Shown: one piece after another, positions 32,562-43,949 of the stretch
Layout: each line of letters begins with the position of its first letter
How positions within the stretch are numbered: position 1 is the stretch's first letter
Made by a program: the position numbers and the translations under genes
Notes under the pieces: generated by a model
What the model was told of the DNA's origin: nothing
The model's database searches: none
What the model saw: the letters and a program-made list of their open reading frames with translations, nothing else
Assembly: GCA_023052935.1 (NCBI GenBank)
Contig: CM041292.1
Coordinates: 30,267,454 to 30,331,453, forward strand
DNA length: 64,000 nt
Direction: 5' to 3'
From: Piezodorus guildinii
Lineage: Eukaryota > Arthropoda > Insecta > Hemiptera > Pentatomidae

Positions 32562-35500
32562 TCATAAGTCTGGCCTAAAAAAAAAACATAACTAACTTTT
32601 ATTTTCAATGGTGTGGAAAGTAGAAGAATACATATAATCGTTTATTATAATCGATTTAAAAATTATTAAATAGAGTTAAAAAAATTTATCTCAGTCTCAT
32701 TGGAAACATATATTTTAGATTAAATAATGCAACAAATAAAATTATTATATCCACTGATTACTTAAGTTTATGGTCTGTTCGTCACTTTGCATTACCTTTC
32801 ACAACTTATTAAATAAATTTAAATTTTTCTTTTAAATCTTTAGCTTTACAGCGTTAAATTTGTTAATGGTAAATATTTTCGGTATAAGAAAAATATAAAA
32901 GATTTTTCTTTTCTCTTTATTTTTTTTTTTTTCAAATTTGTTCAATTTGTATATTTGTCGATTTTTTTATCAATGCTGCCTTCTGGTTTGAAGAGTATGT
33001 TGAAAGAATCTAAAAATAAATGAATTTATTAACAAAGTTATATTTTCTTTCATTCCAAGTCTTATTATAAATTTTTTTAAAAGTTGGAATATGAGAATAG
33101 TTGGGCGTCTCTTTAGGGAAAAACAAGAGGGTATTGATAAGATGGGATTGGAATGATAATGAAGAAGAAACATGATGAGTAAGCGTAAGTAGGGAATTCC
33201 ACTAGGTAGTATGGAAATATATGACCAAATGTTTCAAGTCCATTCCTGGGAATGTAAAGGCCAGAATGACACGATCTTGTTTCAAGTGTTGGGTGATGTA
33301 AGGGGTTGCTGGGAGTTAATAGTAGGTGACTGTGTATATTTATCTTTCTTTTTATTTAAAATATTGGTGTAATAAACTGTTTATTATTATTAAATAATCT
33401 TATTGCGAGGGTCGTAGTGATTCTGAACATTATGTATCTACATGCCTTACATCACTCGGCTAGTTGCTTAATTATTTAATTTGATCATTTATTTCAATAA
33501 AATATTTATATACAATATCAGTTCATACCTAATTATAGTACCTCCTTAGAATAACGAACTTGATGCACGATTTACTACATTAAAATAGAGAATCCCGGTT
33601 GGCAACTTTTTCTTTCTTTGATGCTCGGCGTTAAGTGTCTCATTGGCATTCTCCAGAGAAGAAAGTAACCTTATCAGTACCTTGAGAATAAATCACCACT
33701 TGATGTAAATTAACGGTTCATACTTTCCCTCATCATGATTATCACAAATGCAGGATAAATGAAATAAATGCTTAGTTTTTATTTTTTTTTATTTTATGAA
33801 ACACACCTTTGTATTTTTTTTATATGAGCCTCTGAAAAGTCATAGTCATCCGTTCTGATACAGCTCCGAAAGCATTGGCATTCATACAGCCTGATTATCA
33901 AGGAATCGGTTCCTATATTTTCTGTAATTTTCTATCCCAGACTTCCAAACTTAATGATTAGGATTGAGGAATAATAATCCTGATGATATTAAATATCTCA
34001 AAAAAAGTGTATTCTCCACAGAAGAAATGTATTTTATTATTTGTTACTATTGCATTTATATTCTTTAACATCTCGTAAAATTCTAAATCGAACACAAATA
34101 ATAATAATATACAACATTAATTACCCTGTTAATTTAAATTGATTTTTAGCCATTGACTATTCGTGATAGAAAATAAATCACATCGCCACTAATATACATT
34201 AAAATTGTGACGTTGATTTTCTAGTGCTGCAGAACATTTTTTATTAAATCGATTTTTTGACATTAATATTCTAATTGTTTTGTTGTGTAGAAATCTTTCG
34301 TCACATTTTTTTTTTTTTTTTATTCAATCCATGTCATTTCCAAAAGCATTGGAAAAATGCAATGATTTTCAAAAAGTACATTTGATTCTAGATTTCATTG
34401 TGGAAGGAATCAAACAAATTGGTTTATTAATCGATGGATGAGAGATGTTGACAATCTCTGTAAAATTTAAAGTATACAAATATTACTTATATTTGCACAT
34501 CGATTGAAATAATTAAGAAGAAAAAAATATTACGTCATGAAAGAAAGCGTTGATTAGAAAACATCTCAACATTTGTCATGAAAAATGAGTTATACAAGGT
34601 GTTTCATAAAAGTCTAGTCATATTCTTAATGGTTAAAAAAAAATGATCTAATTTTGAGTTTTTTTTAATGTTATCAATGATGTTAATTAGAAAAAAACTC
34701 AAATATATCTATAAAAAAATTGAATTTTTTTTAGAAGTTTTAAAAATTAAACCCCCATCGAAAATCAGTGTTGAAAACGTCATGCAGGCTAACAAATTTA
34801 TATTTCTAAGATTATTGGGATATTCATAGCTGCTTTTATTCTTTTATCCTTGGGTTTAAAATATACCGAATCTCAAAAATACTTCAACCACCGAGGAGGG
34901 TAATAGGGATAGATGTAACTAGATAGGGATTGTGCCAAAGGATTAGGAAAGTGAGTAAGCCTCTGATGGAAGATTGAAAATAAAATTAATTAATAGAATT
35001 GCACCGAGCATAAATGATCATAAAGTGAGTGTCTCATGAAAAAAAAAGACAAGATAAATACATGTTTTTAATCTCGTTTCGTTCTGAATTCATTTCTAAC
35101 TAACAATGTCATTATGAAATATAGTATTATATACATTAACTATTATCACTCTGAGCTGTAAATTACTAGTAATATAAACATTTTTTGTATGGGTGATGTA
35201 TTTAACAAACAGAAGGCTATTAGGATAGGAACTATTATTCAGTTTCCCTTGTCCACTCCATATAGATGCCTTATACAAAACGCGGTTTCACCCGATTTCC
35301 CTTCATCGGCGTAGCCCATTCGTGTCACATCCGTTAGAGGAACAGGCAATTTGAAACGTTGCTGTCTCTCCTTATCTGTTCTTAAGGATCCTCTTGTCTA
35401 TTTTCATATCCTTATCAGAAAATGAAGCATTACTTCATGAAATCCTTGCAGTTGAAACAGAACCATTTGACTCAGTAATTTTTTATTAACCCGTATTATA

Positions 35501-35667
35501 TAGCTCTGTCATTTTTAAATAAACTTATGAAACTAAAATTTATTAGCGTAAAAATGACTAATAAATGAAAAATTATAACATTATTTTTTGTATAGTATCT
35601 GAAGGTAAAAATGTATTTAGTATATCTCCCTGACTAGGAAACAGTATGCTCGATGTATCTATCTATA
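32562..35667. other. AT-rich non-coding interval (3.1 kb)
   Basis: No gene or element recognised. Short open frames at 32970-33173 and 35096-35278 lack domain features. Local less-AT-rich patches (33160-33320, 35280-35430) show no coding signal. Confidence 0.5.
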
Positions 35668-35678
35668 TATACATATAT

Positions 35679-35769
<91 letters not shown>
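35668..35769. repeat. (TA)n microsatellite
   Basis: TACATA-type units lead into a long uninterrupted TA tract of about 75 bases. Confidence 0.95.
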
Positions 35770-35771
<2 letters not shown>

Positions 35772-35976
35772 TCTATCTATAATCTACTCCTTTCCCAATC
35801 TCAGAGAAATAGAACTTGCTGACGGAAGGGCAGAGTATGAAGTATAGAATGTAAGTAAAGAATGAGATAATGCACTAAGAACATTTGTTTTTAATTATAT
35901 ATGCATGTTTGGACATTGGTATATCAGTATTTTTTTATTTAAAAAGGAAAGATCCTTAATGTTTATTTTTATAACC

Positions 35977-36599
35977 TTAAACCATTCACGCCGGCGTGAC
36001 CCACCGGTGAGTCACACTAGTCTGTTCTGTGGGGCCGGGTGACCCACCGGTCGATCACACATTTCTATCCGTGGGGCGACGTGCATCACAGGTGATTCAC
36101 TTGGTTTAAAATATAAGTTTATTTTATTTTTTCTCAACATTATATGTTGTAGGAATCAACAAGCATAAGGGTTGATGCTTGAAAACTTTCAACATCCTAC
36201 CTCAAAGGACCCTTTTCGATTAATTTCACTTGATTACTCTTCTTTAAGAATTTTATTTAGATGTGCATGATTTCTTTTAATATTTTTATTCCCAAATATG
36301 ATATAAGAATATAATATATAATAATAATAATAATATAAGAATCATGTTTAATAATAAATATTAATATAAGAATCTTTCTTTCAAGTATTTCTATAATTAC
36401 TCCTTAAGTCATATGGGTATGTCAAAACTGTAAAAATCTCACATTTAGCGAGTTGGAAGCCTGGAACTGTTGTTATCTGGCATCAAACACAAGAACTTGC
36501 AACAGTGTGGCCCGCCTTACGAAGCTTAAGCAGCTAATATATCGTAGTAACGCCTCACGCGGAAAAACGTAGATATTCGTCAAGGCTCGAACGTGTTAA
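35977..36599. mobile_element. Candidate piggyBac-like MITE
   Basis: TTAA occurs at both ends (35977-35980 and 36596-36599). Inward of it the left end reads ACCATTCACGCC and the right end, reverse-complemented, reads CACGTTCGAGCC, a loose inverted match. The left subterminal region contains three imperfect tandem units of about 40-44 bases starting near 35991, 36035 and 36074. The first two share TGACCCACCGGT, and all three end near a TCAC motif. TTAA targets and subterminal repeats are piggyBac-like. There is no transposase, and the inverted ends are short. Confidence 0.4.
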
Positions 36600-37005
36600 G
36601 GTATGTGATGAGACAAATTTTATACATTAAAAAATATTTTTGTCTGAATTTCGGATTTAGAAACCTTCGAAGGCAGCAAATACCAACAATACCAATACCA
36701 ACAAGGCTAGAGCGGTTCAAAAAATAAACCCAACACTTCAAAAATGTATAGGAAACGTGACTTTTTTTATTAAAACCAAAAGCTCCTGAACGGCATTGCC
36801 TAGCTACAAATCATACAGAACAACATTATTCTCCATTAATTTTGTAATACGGAAACTGTTGGAAAATTGTCCCGACCTCAATCCACGGTGCTAGAGCGTG
36901 TAAAACGCGTTAGATTTTTACAACCCTAAAGTGATTTTCAAAGAAAAAATAAATTTAATTGAGGTAACAATGTTTTATTTGTTTGCTTATTCATTTACTG
37001 TCACT
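36600..37005. other. Non-coding interval
   Basis: Nothing recognised. Confidence 0.45.
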
Positions 37006-37240
37006 TCATGCTGCTGTTGCTAATCGGAATATGCTACAGTGGGAGTACTTAATGCTGTCTACCCAGGTTTAATTAGGATGAGGATCTTTAAGGAGCCACT
37101 GACATTGCACAATGGTCTGGAAAACCTTTTTACGTTCCATCCGAAGGACGGCATAAGTTTTTTACTCCCATTAAAATTCTAGAGCCATCTTCCAGGTTTG
37201 ATCATATGAATGTTAGCCGCTACACTAAAGGCGACTCCAT
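37006..37240 (-). mobile_element. SINE2 copy, minus strand
   Basis: Plus-strand modules TACCCAGGTTTAATTAGGAT, ACATTGCACAATGGTCTGG, TTCCATCCGAAGGACGGCAT and a degraded box B complement (CTTCCAGGTTTGATC) match the copy at 9415-9690. The tRNA-like head is near 37240. Confidence 0.75.
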
Positions 37241-37327
37241 AGAGGCAACATTAATACTGTTGAAGAAATTAATCATTGTAATTCTACAAAAACATCTGAA
37301 CAAAAAAATAAGATGGAATTCGTTTAA

Positions 37328-37894
37328 TCTATATTAATATTATAAAGCTGAAGAGTTCATTTTTTTGAACGCGCTGATCTCAGGAACTACCGGTTCAAAT
37401 TGAAAAATTCTTTTTGTGTAGGATAAAATGAAATGAAAAACTTCTTTATTATCCTGGAACTAAAGTACCTTCAGAATAAAATAATCCATAGTATTTTTAT
37501 CGGCTTTGGGCTATATAATATCACGCTCCAAATAGGAGCGAAGAATCGGTGGAGAATGTTAATAAGACGGGGGAAATTAATCTCTCACCCCAATGATTCA
37601 TAATGATTTAATTTTAAAAGCCTTCAATTTCGCGTTAAGTTATCTTTTGCTGTAATAATTAATAAATCATAGAGGCAAACATTTAAACACGTAGGAATCG
37701 ATTTACGTCCAGACTGCTTTTCACACGGCCTCTTTGTCGGGATCGGGTTTTGGAGAAAATCAGTATGTTCTTTTTCCACATAAAAATAAAACTAAAAATA
37801 TCAGAAGTAGTTTAAAATATATTCTTTTAAAAAATTTTAATTATCGATCATAATAACAAAAATTGACGCAGACGAAGTCGCGGGCAACAGCTAG
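37328..37894 (+). mobile_element. Non-autonomous Helitron (Lep1-like)
   Basis: Starts TCTATATTAATATTATAAAG after an A and ends CAACAGCTAG before a T, so it lies between A and T as Helitrons do. A 3' hairpin (CGC-A-GAC, loop GAA, GTC-GCG) at 37867-37882 lies 8 bases before the CTAG end. The start, with AAGCTGAAGAGTT and GAACGCGCTGATCTCAGGAA, resembles the Lep1-type elements known from insects. At 567 bp there is no Rep/helicase ORF, so it needs an autonomous partner. Confidence 0.85.
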
Positions 37895-37924
37895 TAGATT
37901 ATATAATTTTAAAGTTTATTTTGT

Positions 37925-38529
37925 GAACAAATCCGATACCTAGGACTTCTTCTTGACAAACGCCTAACTTGGAATCCACATACACGACTAAAACGACAAG
38001 AAACTGCTCGCCGCTTTAGGCTACTTCAACACTTACTAGACAAACGATCAAACCTTCCTCTTAACTACAAAAGGCTCATCTACATGACTATTATAAGACC
38101 AATCTGTACTTACGGAGTGGAGCTTTGGGGCTGTACTAAACCATCAAATTCTTCCCGCATCCAATCCTTCGTAAAATCCTCAACGCTCCTTACTTTGTCA
38201 CGAATAAACTTATCCATAAAGACCTTAATGTTCCCTACGTTACTAATTTGGCCCGGACCAGGTATAAATCCTTTCATGACAAACTCCATTCTCACTCTAA
38301 CCCACTAGTTTCAATCCTTTCTTCCTCTTCAATTCCGGATAATCCTCCGAGGCGCCTGAAAAGAAATGGCCCCGGGACCTTCTGGTTTAAAACATTTATA
38401 GAGTGCTGCCAATGGGTAGTGTCTCTACATGTTTTTCATGACAGTTTTGTATATTACCATCACATTTACTAGATGTATTTTTATTTAATACAGTTGTAAA
38501 TATGTTTAAAAAAAAAAAAAAAAAAAAAA
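37925..38529 (+). pseudogene. Jockey family A 3' fragment with 13-bp target-site duplication
   Basis: Bounded by AAGTTTATTTTGT at 37912-37924 and 38530-38542 and ending in a poly(A) tail. It encodes QIRYLGLLLDKRLTWNPHTR, then LKRQETARRFRLLQHLLDKR and the ICTYGVELWGCTKPSNS region. A frameshift follows IQSF near 38167, then ILNAPYFVTNK...IPDNPPRRLKRN in the next frame. The 5' truncation is in the RT thumb. Confidence 0.92.
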
Positions 38530-38542
38530 AAGTTTATTTTGT

Positions 38543-39539
38543 ATTTTAGTAGAATAGTAATTTTAAAAATTGGGATAATTTTTAAAATGTTTTAAGTTTT
38601 CGTTTAATTATGTATGAAACTATTTTGACTATTCCCCAACTATATTTTAGTAGAATATATTAATGAATGTTACTTTTATAACCAATCTTAACTAATAATC
38701 AGGTTTTCCTATAACTATAAATTAAAAAAAAAAATTTATGCTAAGAAAAGACAGACCTAAGAACTATTCGGGATTCTTATAAATTTATTTTAAATACTAT
38801 ATTATATGTAATATATATGATAATAAACAACCTTTCATCTAAATATAAGTTATCTGCTCCGTTAAGTAATTTGTTATGCAGGCTGGATGAGGTTAATGAT
38901 AGGTTAGTATGCCATTATGCAAGCTATCAATACTATATTCCTCGCTGATTGCAGTTATAGGAAGTGTTATACACTTCTTTCAAGATCATCAGCTACAGAT
39001 TATCGGATGGAACTATTACAAGCGGATTTATTGTAGTGGCTTATGAATAATTAATGAGAATAGAGTGCAAACAGCGGGTTATCTCGTCCTATAGTTCAAG
39101 AGAAAATATTCCACATATATTACGTTTGATAGTTATGCTATTAGGAATTATATTCTTTTTTTCATATCTATGAAGAGACAGGCTCAATGCAAAGTATTAC
39201 AAAGCGTTTCTTTCTGCTGTATTCCGAGGGATCATACTCGATTATTTTATTCTATTAATTTGTTTATTGTTTAAGCATAATGGGGGAGCGGAGTGGTCTA
39301 CATGTCGAACATTGCTGTAGCAGGATAAATTACTTATATGTTGTTTCATCTTTCATCAGACGAGAAGTCGGAATGCTACACAAAGCGAGTACACTAAATT
39401 TACTGAAAAATAGTTTCTTTTTTCTCCGCCTCTATTTTGCCTTTTTAGGCTATACAGTTGTTTTTCTCGGGTTATAGAGTAAAGGATTAATGCCAGAGTT
39501 TTTTTTTTCTCCTCTACTTAGCTTTTTACTTTAAATTAC
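38543..39539. other. AT-rich non-coding interval
   Basis: Nothing recognised. The 39280-39477 frame lacks domain features. Confidence 0.5.
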
Positions 39540-40620
39540 CTATATATGAAATATATAGTAAGGAAAAATATTGAATTACAATTCTCGATGGAAATACACG
39601 TTTTAGGGTCTCCTGAGTCCAAATGACCAAGTCCCGAAAAAAGGTCTGTGTGTGGTAACTCACGGGCGAAAACTAATAGTGCTACGAAACTGAAATTTCA
39701 TATTTAAGACAAATATGAATCTTGACTAAGGCCGAGATGTTACAGAATCTTTTTCATCAAAATCAGCCAACGAGGCACTTCATACCATGTATTTTGCACC
39801 TTTTTACGATTTTCTCAAAAACAGCTCTAATGATTTTGATTAAACTCCCTACATCGATGTAAAATTTGATGTGATTTAATATGATGTAGGTTTCATTCTG
39901 ATTGAAATTGCCTGGCAGGATTTAAATGCCGATATATTAAATTTTCTTCCTCTAAAGTACCTTTAATTTTATAGATTGAAAAGAAATTGGAACATCATAT
40001 TATTACCATTGATAAATAACAGGCAAATACACAGGTTGAGCGAATTCGATAAACAACTAAAGGAAAAAAGTACTAAAATATTTTGTTTTTGTTTTTTTGT
40101 TTTTTATTCATATTTTATTGAATTTTACAACTGTATTAACATAAATACAATAAGTAAAACTGTTGAATTAGAATAAAGGGCATGAAAGGCTTGTGAAGAA
40201 ACTACCCAGTGGTAGAACTTCGATGTTTATTTAAGTAAGTAGATCCCGAGGCCATCTTCTTTTCAATCGCCTAGGAGGGTTGTCAGGAATATGTGAGGTT
40301 GATAGGTTGCGGACAAGAGGGTTTATATGGGCTGGGAGTTTGGAATTAAAAGTGGTATATCTGGTACGAGAAAGGTCTGTAACAAATGGGATATTAAGGT
40401 CGTTATGGATTATTTTCAAAAAAATATTTTGTTATGCAATTTTTACGTTGTTTATCACAATAATAGTAATAGAGATGTATAATATACCGTTGGATAGCTA
40501 AAGATTTTAGAAAACATATTATGTAATGTACGGATTTTTAAAGGTTAATGGAGAGTGATGAAAAGCCATTAAAACTAACTGATTGTTAGTTTATAATTGT
40601 TAGCTTATATAATTGTAAAT
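39540..40620 (-). mobile_element. Family D repeat, interrupted by a Jockey fragment
   Basis: Minus-strand family D: plus-strand GGAAATACACGTTTTAGGGT, ACGATTTTCTCAAAAACAGC, GGATTTAAATGCCGATAT to about 40087, then resuming after 40421 with TATAATATACCGTTGGATAG and AACTAACTGATTGTTAGTTT. The insertion at 40088-40420 explains the gap. The left end starts near a degraded copy of the terminal palindrome (AAATATATAGTAAGG). Confidence 0.75.
40088..40420 (-). pseudogene. Jockey family A 3' fragment nested in family D, 13-bp target-site duplication
   Basis: AAAATATTTTGTT flanks it at 40075-40087 and 40421-40433. The minus-strand frame 40419-40231 encodes IIHNDLNIPFVTDLSRTRYT then NPPRRLKRRWPRDLLT and a stop, uninterrupted. 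A short 3' UTR and T-rich tail (plus strand) follow. It is very close to the copy at 54809-55295, so both are probably recent. Confidence 0.92.
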
Positions 40621-40838
40621 TATATTATAAAATAAAACTAACTATTTTTACATACTCCTGTTCAAAATATGTAAATTATCCAGTTTTCTGGTACAAATGT
40701 AAAATTTTGACCAAGGTTAATATATTTTTAGCGATATCAGAGAATTATTGTTAAATCTAGTTGAACCAAAACAAGCTGACATAATTCGTCAATTGAATAT
40801 GACATTAAGAAAACAAATTGATAAACTAAGTGATTATC

Positions 40839-41126
40839 CAGTGGCGCGACAGGCCGTGTAGGCCCTGAGCCTCGCGGTGTAAACTCCTGCGAGTTTACAC
40901 TCACGTTTCACGATGCATTTTTTTTAGTGTAGGGTCATCACTCCCTACGACTAATTTTGTGAGTGGCCACCCTTTGGCTGACGGGTCTCACATACCCGGG
41001 GGAGAGGTTGTGAGTGAATCCCCATTTTTTTATATCCTTATAAAAGCCCCGCCGGGACTGGGATTCGAACTCAGAACCTTTAGCATGAAAGACTAGCGCG
41101 CTAGCCACTCAGCCACGGGCTTCCCC
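40839..41126 (-). mobile_element. SINE3 copy with 3' hairpin
   Basis: The minus strand starts at 41126 with a tRNA-like head: a box A-like TGGCTAGCGCGCTAG and box B GAGTTCGAATCCCAG (about 41074-41060). It ends with the reverse complement of CAGTGGCGCGACAGGCC at 40839. A perfect 10-bp inverted repeat, GTGTAAACTC/GAGTTTACAC with loop CTGC (40877-40900), lies near the 3' end. Flanks AAGTGATTATC and AAGAGATTGTC look like a diverged target-site duplication. The tRNA-like part is a SINE head, not a tRNA gene. Confidence 0.85.
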
Positions 41127-41277
41127 AAGAGATTGTCAGGTAGATTATTATTGACGATCAGCCAAATTTATTTTTTCCACGTTTTTAAAAATTTTATCAA
41201 ATTTAACTAGATATGTGTACTCAATGTTTTATAGTTTATAATTTATATTCATACTTATAGATATAAATACACAAAAA

Positions 41278-41415
41278 TACAAAATGCGCGAGAGTGAGCG
41301 AAAAAAAAAAGTATGAAATAATGAAAATCAATTTGATATCAAATCGTATTATAGTTAGTTATTGATTTTTGTCGATAAAATAAAGTCGAAATTTAGTTAA
41401 AAACGTACAAAAAAT
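41278..41415. repeat. Dispersed repeat F, first copy
   Basis: Begins CAAAATGCGCGAGAGTG and contains ATATCAAATCG(T/C)ATTATA. Repeated at 42397-42530 in the same orientation about 1.1 kb away. No coding potential; class unknown. Confidence 0.65.
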
Positions 41416-42114
41416 CCAAATAAGTCTTAAGCTATGAATAAATTATTGTATTTTAAATAAGTGTGTCTGTGAGGGTGGCGTTACTAGCATGCCTAGAATT
41501 AACCGTTCATAAAATCAGCCAAACATAATGTTACCAGATTTAGATTAAATATAGATTCTGTAATGTTGTTCTTCAATAAACACTTTTTTTTTTTTCATCG
41601 TTAAGATTGTCACATTGTTTCTTTCTTCACATGATCTTATTCGTCTCCAACTCTCTCAATCAGGTATTATTATTGCACCATATCTCGGGTTGGCTATTGA
41701 ATGAAACCTTTTGTATTTATTGATACCGCGGGTATATCTACCGTGGCATTCCTTTGCATGTGATTGTGATCAAGGCAATGTGCCACGGCCGAGTCATTGA
41801 GAAAATGCCATTCTCATTCAGCGTCAATACATAAGTGATTCTTATCCAGTATCCATTTGCAAGGATTAGAAAATTCATTTAAACTGAAACTCCACACTGC
41901 GGATGACTGTAATTTATCCCAAATACTAAGATAGATATTACTATCGATTGATGACGAGTTTGGATTTGTGTAATAACGTTTTTTATAGATTCTCGTAAAG
42001 CTGGATGAGTCATTTTTAACAGTTATTTCAGAATTAATTTTAAGGTGTTTTGGTTTAGTAAACTAACAAAAATGTCTCTACTTACCTTATGTCTGATTTT
42101 GTCGGCTGACTTAC

Positions 42115-42290
42115 AAAATGAAGCCATCGTCCCAAACACTTATATCTACTACCAATCCGACGACTTTGGAGGCGGTGGCCTAGAGATGCTTTGAATTAAA
42201 CTATTGTTGTTTGTTTTTGTTTTTTTGCAGATAACAAATACCAATTTTATAAGCCAAAACAAATGTAAATAAATAATTTTGTCGAAAGTC
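42115..42290 (+). pseudogene. Jockey family B 3' tail
   Basis: Shares the family B end: GCCATCGTCCCAAACACTTA, CCGACGACTTTGGAGGCGGT, GGCCTAGAGATGCTTTGA, a T-rich stretch, CAGATAACAAATACCAAT. Only the last codons and 3' UTR remain. Confidence 0.75.
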
Positions 42291-42396
42291 TATTTAAGTA
42301 ATAGCAGTACTAATACCATTTCCTGACGGAGTTATTTCAGGTACCAGGCTTGTGAAAAAGAAGAAATATGTGACACACTCCGACAAGAGTGTCCTC

Positions 42397-42530
42397 AAAA
42401 TGCGCGAGAGTGGCCAAAAAAAAAACAAAAAAAAAAACGTTCAAAATAATGAGAATCATTTCCATATCAAATCGCATTATAATTAATTACAGATTTTCCG
42501 TCAATAAAGTAAGAGCAAAATACAGTAAAA
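42397..42530. repeat. Dispersed repeat F, second copy
   Basis: See 41278-41415. It shares AAAATGCGCGAGAGTG, an A-rich stretch, then the ATATCAAATCGCATTATAAT block. Confidence 0.65.
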
Positions 42531-43282
42531 ATAAATAATTATGTTATTCAACGCGTTGGTCAAAACTTCGGGCCATCATCAGCTCCAGTGAGTTTGTAAT
42601 GAATAACATTAAAACTGGAGTTCGCCATTTTGGGCAAACGTAATAAAAACTTTTTGGATGGTTCCTGAGTACTCTTTCTGCCCTTGAATTAACTGTCACC
42701 TCTACAACGATATAATTAATATTTAACTATTAAGGTATAAGATAAATTTGTATCCATAAGACCCAATAGATTAATCCAATAAACGAAACTATACAACTTA
42801 TTCCTGATCGTTCTTCCTTATATTACATATATTTTTTTTTTTTTTTTTGGATACTACGGAATACTATAGAACAGGAGGTACAAATAGCTCTAGGCATTCC
42901 TAGATCGTACACCAGAGGATAGATGAGGAAGAAGTTAGAAGCATGGTTCTGACCTCTGTCTAACCCAACTCCGGAAGGTCACTCAAACTCACCTATGCAA
43001 CAATATCTTCCCGAAAAGGTCTTCAGCGATTTTACATAATGCTTTTTTTTTTTTTTTTAATGTTTTAATTCCAAAGTATCCTAGGATTATCTTAATTTTA
43101 CATAATAACAATAAACACATTTTTTAATCGATATAACCTGATTGACCAATGATGGCTAACTTAAAGCGATTGGAAAGGTGACGAAACTCTAAGTTCGATA
43201 ACTCAATCTTTAAACGACCACTGAAAAAAAATTATTTTAAAATTCTTGCCACATTTCTCCCCTAAATCTTTATTATTACTGA
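42531..43282. other. Non-coding interval
   Basis: No gene recognised. Segment 42556-42600 weakly resembles a ribozyme-type motif on the minus strand (CTGATGATGGCCCGAAG) but lacks stem II. T runs lie at 42830-42848 and 43044-43059. Confidence 0.45.
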
Positions 43283-43441
43283 AAAGGTGATATTGTGGAT
43301 ATTGTTAGACATACGAGAAACAGATCAGATTATTCATCAAAGAGCCTTATAAATGGGCTTCTTGAATTTAAAAATTCTAAGAACTCTAAACTGAACTCAG
43401 AAGATGTGGAAAATGCTTGCATGTTGGCAAAAATTGATTGA
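43283..43441 (+). other. Orphan open frame, possible exon or coding relic
   Basis: A frame without an ATG runs from after a TGA at about 43280 to a TGA at 43439-43441: KGDIVDIVRHTRNRSDYSSK, then SLINGLLEFKNSKNSKLNSE and DVENACMLAKID. The composition is protein-like. A possible acceptor (CTGAAAAG) lies at its start. It may be the last exon of an unknown gene or part of a lost transposase. No family recognised. Confidence 0.3.
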
Positions 43442-43477
43442 AAGTAATGGAGGCTGATTAAATCATTTTAAAAAAAT

Positions 43478-43573
43478 ACCTGTACCTATACAACCCATGA
43501 AAGGTCTTGGACTGAGTTCATATAGAGATTCGCACTGTATCTTGGCCAACGTCTGTGCAAAGGTGATAAGGCC
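43478..43573 (-). mobile_element. SINE1 copy, 3' part (split by the R1-like element)
   Basis: Plus strand: ACCTGTACCTATACAACCC, ATAGAGATTCGCACTGTAT, TTGGCCAACG and GGTGATAAGGCC. This is the 3' part of a minus-strand SINE1. The sequence continues at 49159 after the LINE insertion. Confidence 0.9.
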
Positions 43574-43949
43574 GGTCGAGTCTTGTCTAAACCTTCATAG
43601 AGTTCACATCGCGGTGCCTCTCCCTTTGATCTTTTCGGCGGCCCTTTGATGTTTACAACCCCGCTTCGTCGGCTTCTTTGACATACTTAAACAGGTATGC
43701 GAGCCCTTTTGTGTGTGACCCTTCAAATCAGTGAAGCATAACTTTGTTTACAAACAATTTGACAAAAATAACAGTGATAAATAGTGAACAGTTTTATAAT
43801 AGTGAACATTTATTCAAAAGTGACAGGAATTTACACGTAAGTGCATATTTGCTACTATAACAAAATTTATACTACCAAAATAAGATCTCTTTGAGACCTC
43901 AGTTTTACACATAAAGAAACTATCTTTAACAAGAGAGTCCCTTAGGAAC
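43574..43949 (+). promoter_or_regulatory. 5' UTR / presumed internal promoter of the R1-like element
   Basis: 376 nt from the exact 5' junction to the ORF1 ATG. It starts GGTCGAGTCTTGTC and has a relatively GC-rich first half (CCCCGCTTCGTCGG). Non-LTR elements transcribe from promoters in this region; no specific motif can be assigned. Confidence 0.6.

Noticed and set aside
34590..34640. ACAAGGTGTTTCATAAAAGT as a transposon end
   Set aside because: Resembles generic mariner-like termini, but no inverted partner was found nearby.
42556..42600. Minus-strand CTGATGATGGCCCGAAG as a third hammerhead
   Set aside because: No stem II between the two core boxes and no convincing GAAAC-GTC; too weak to call.
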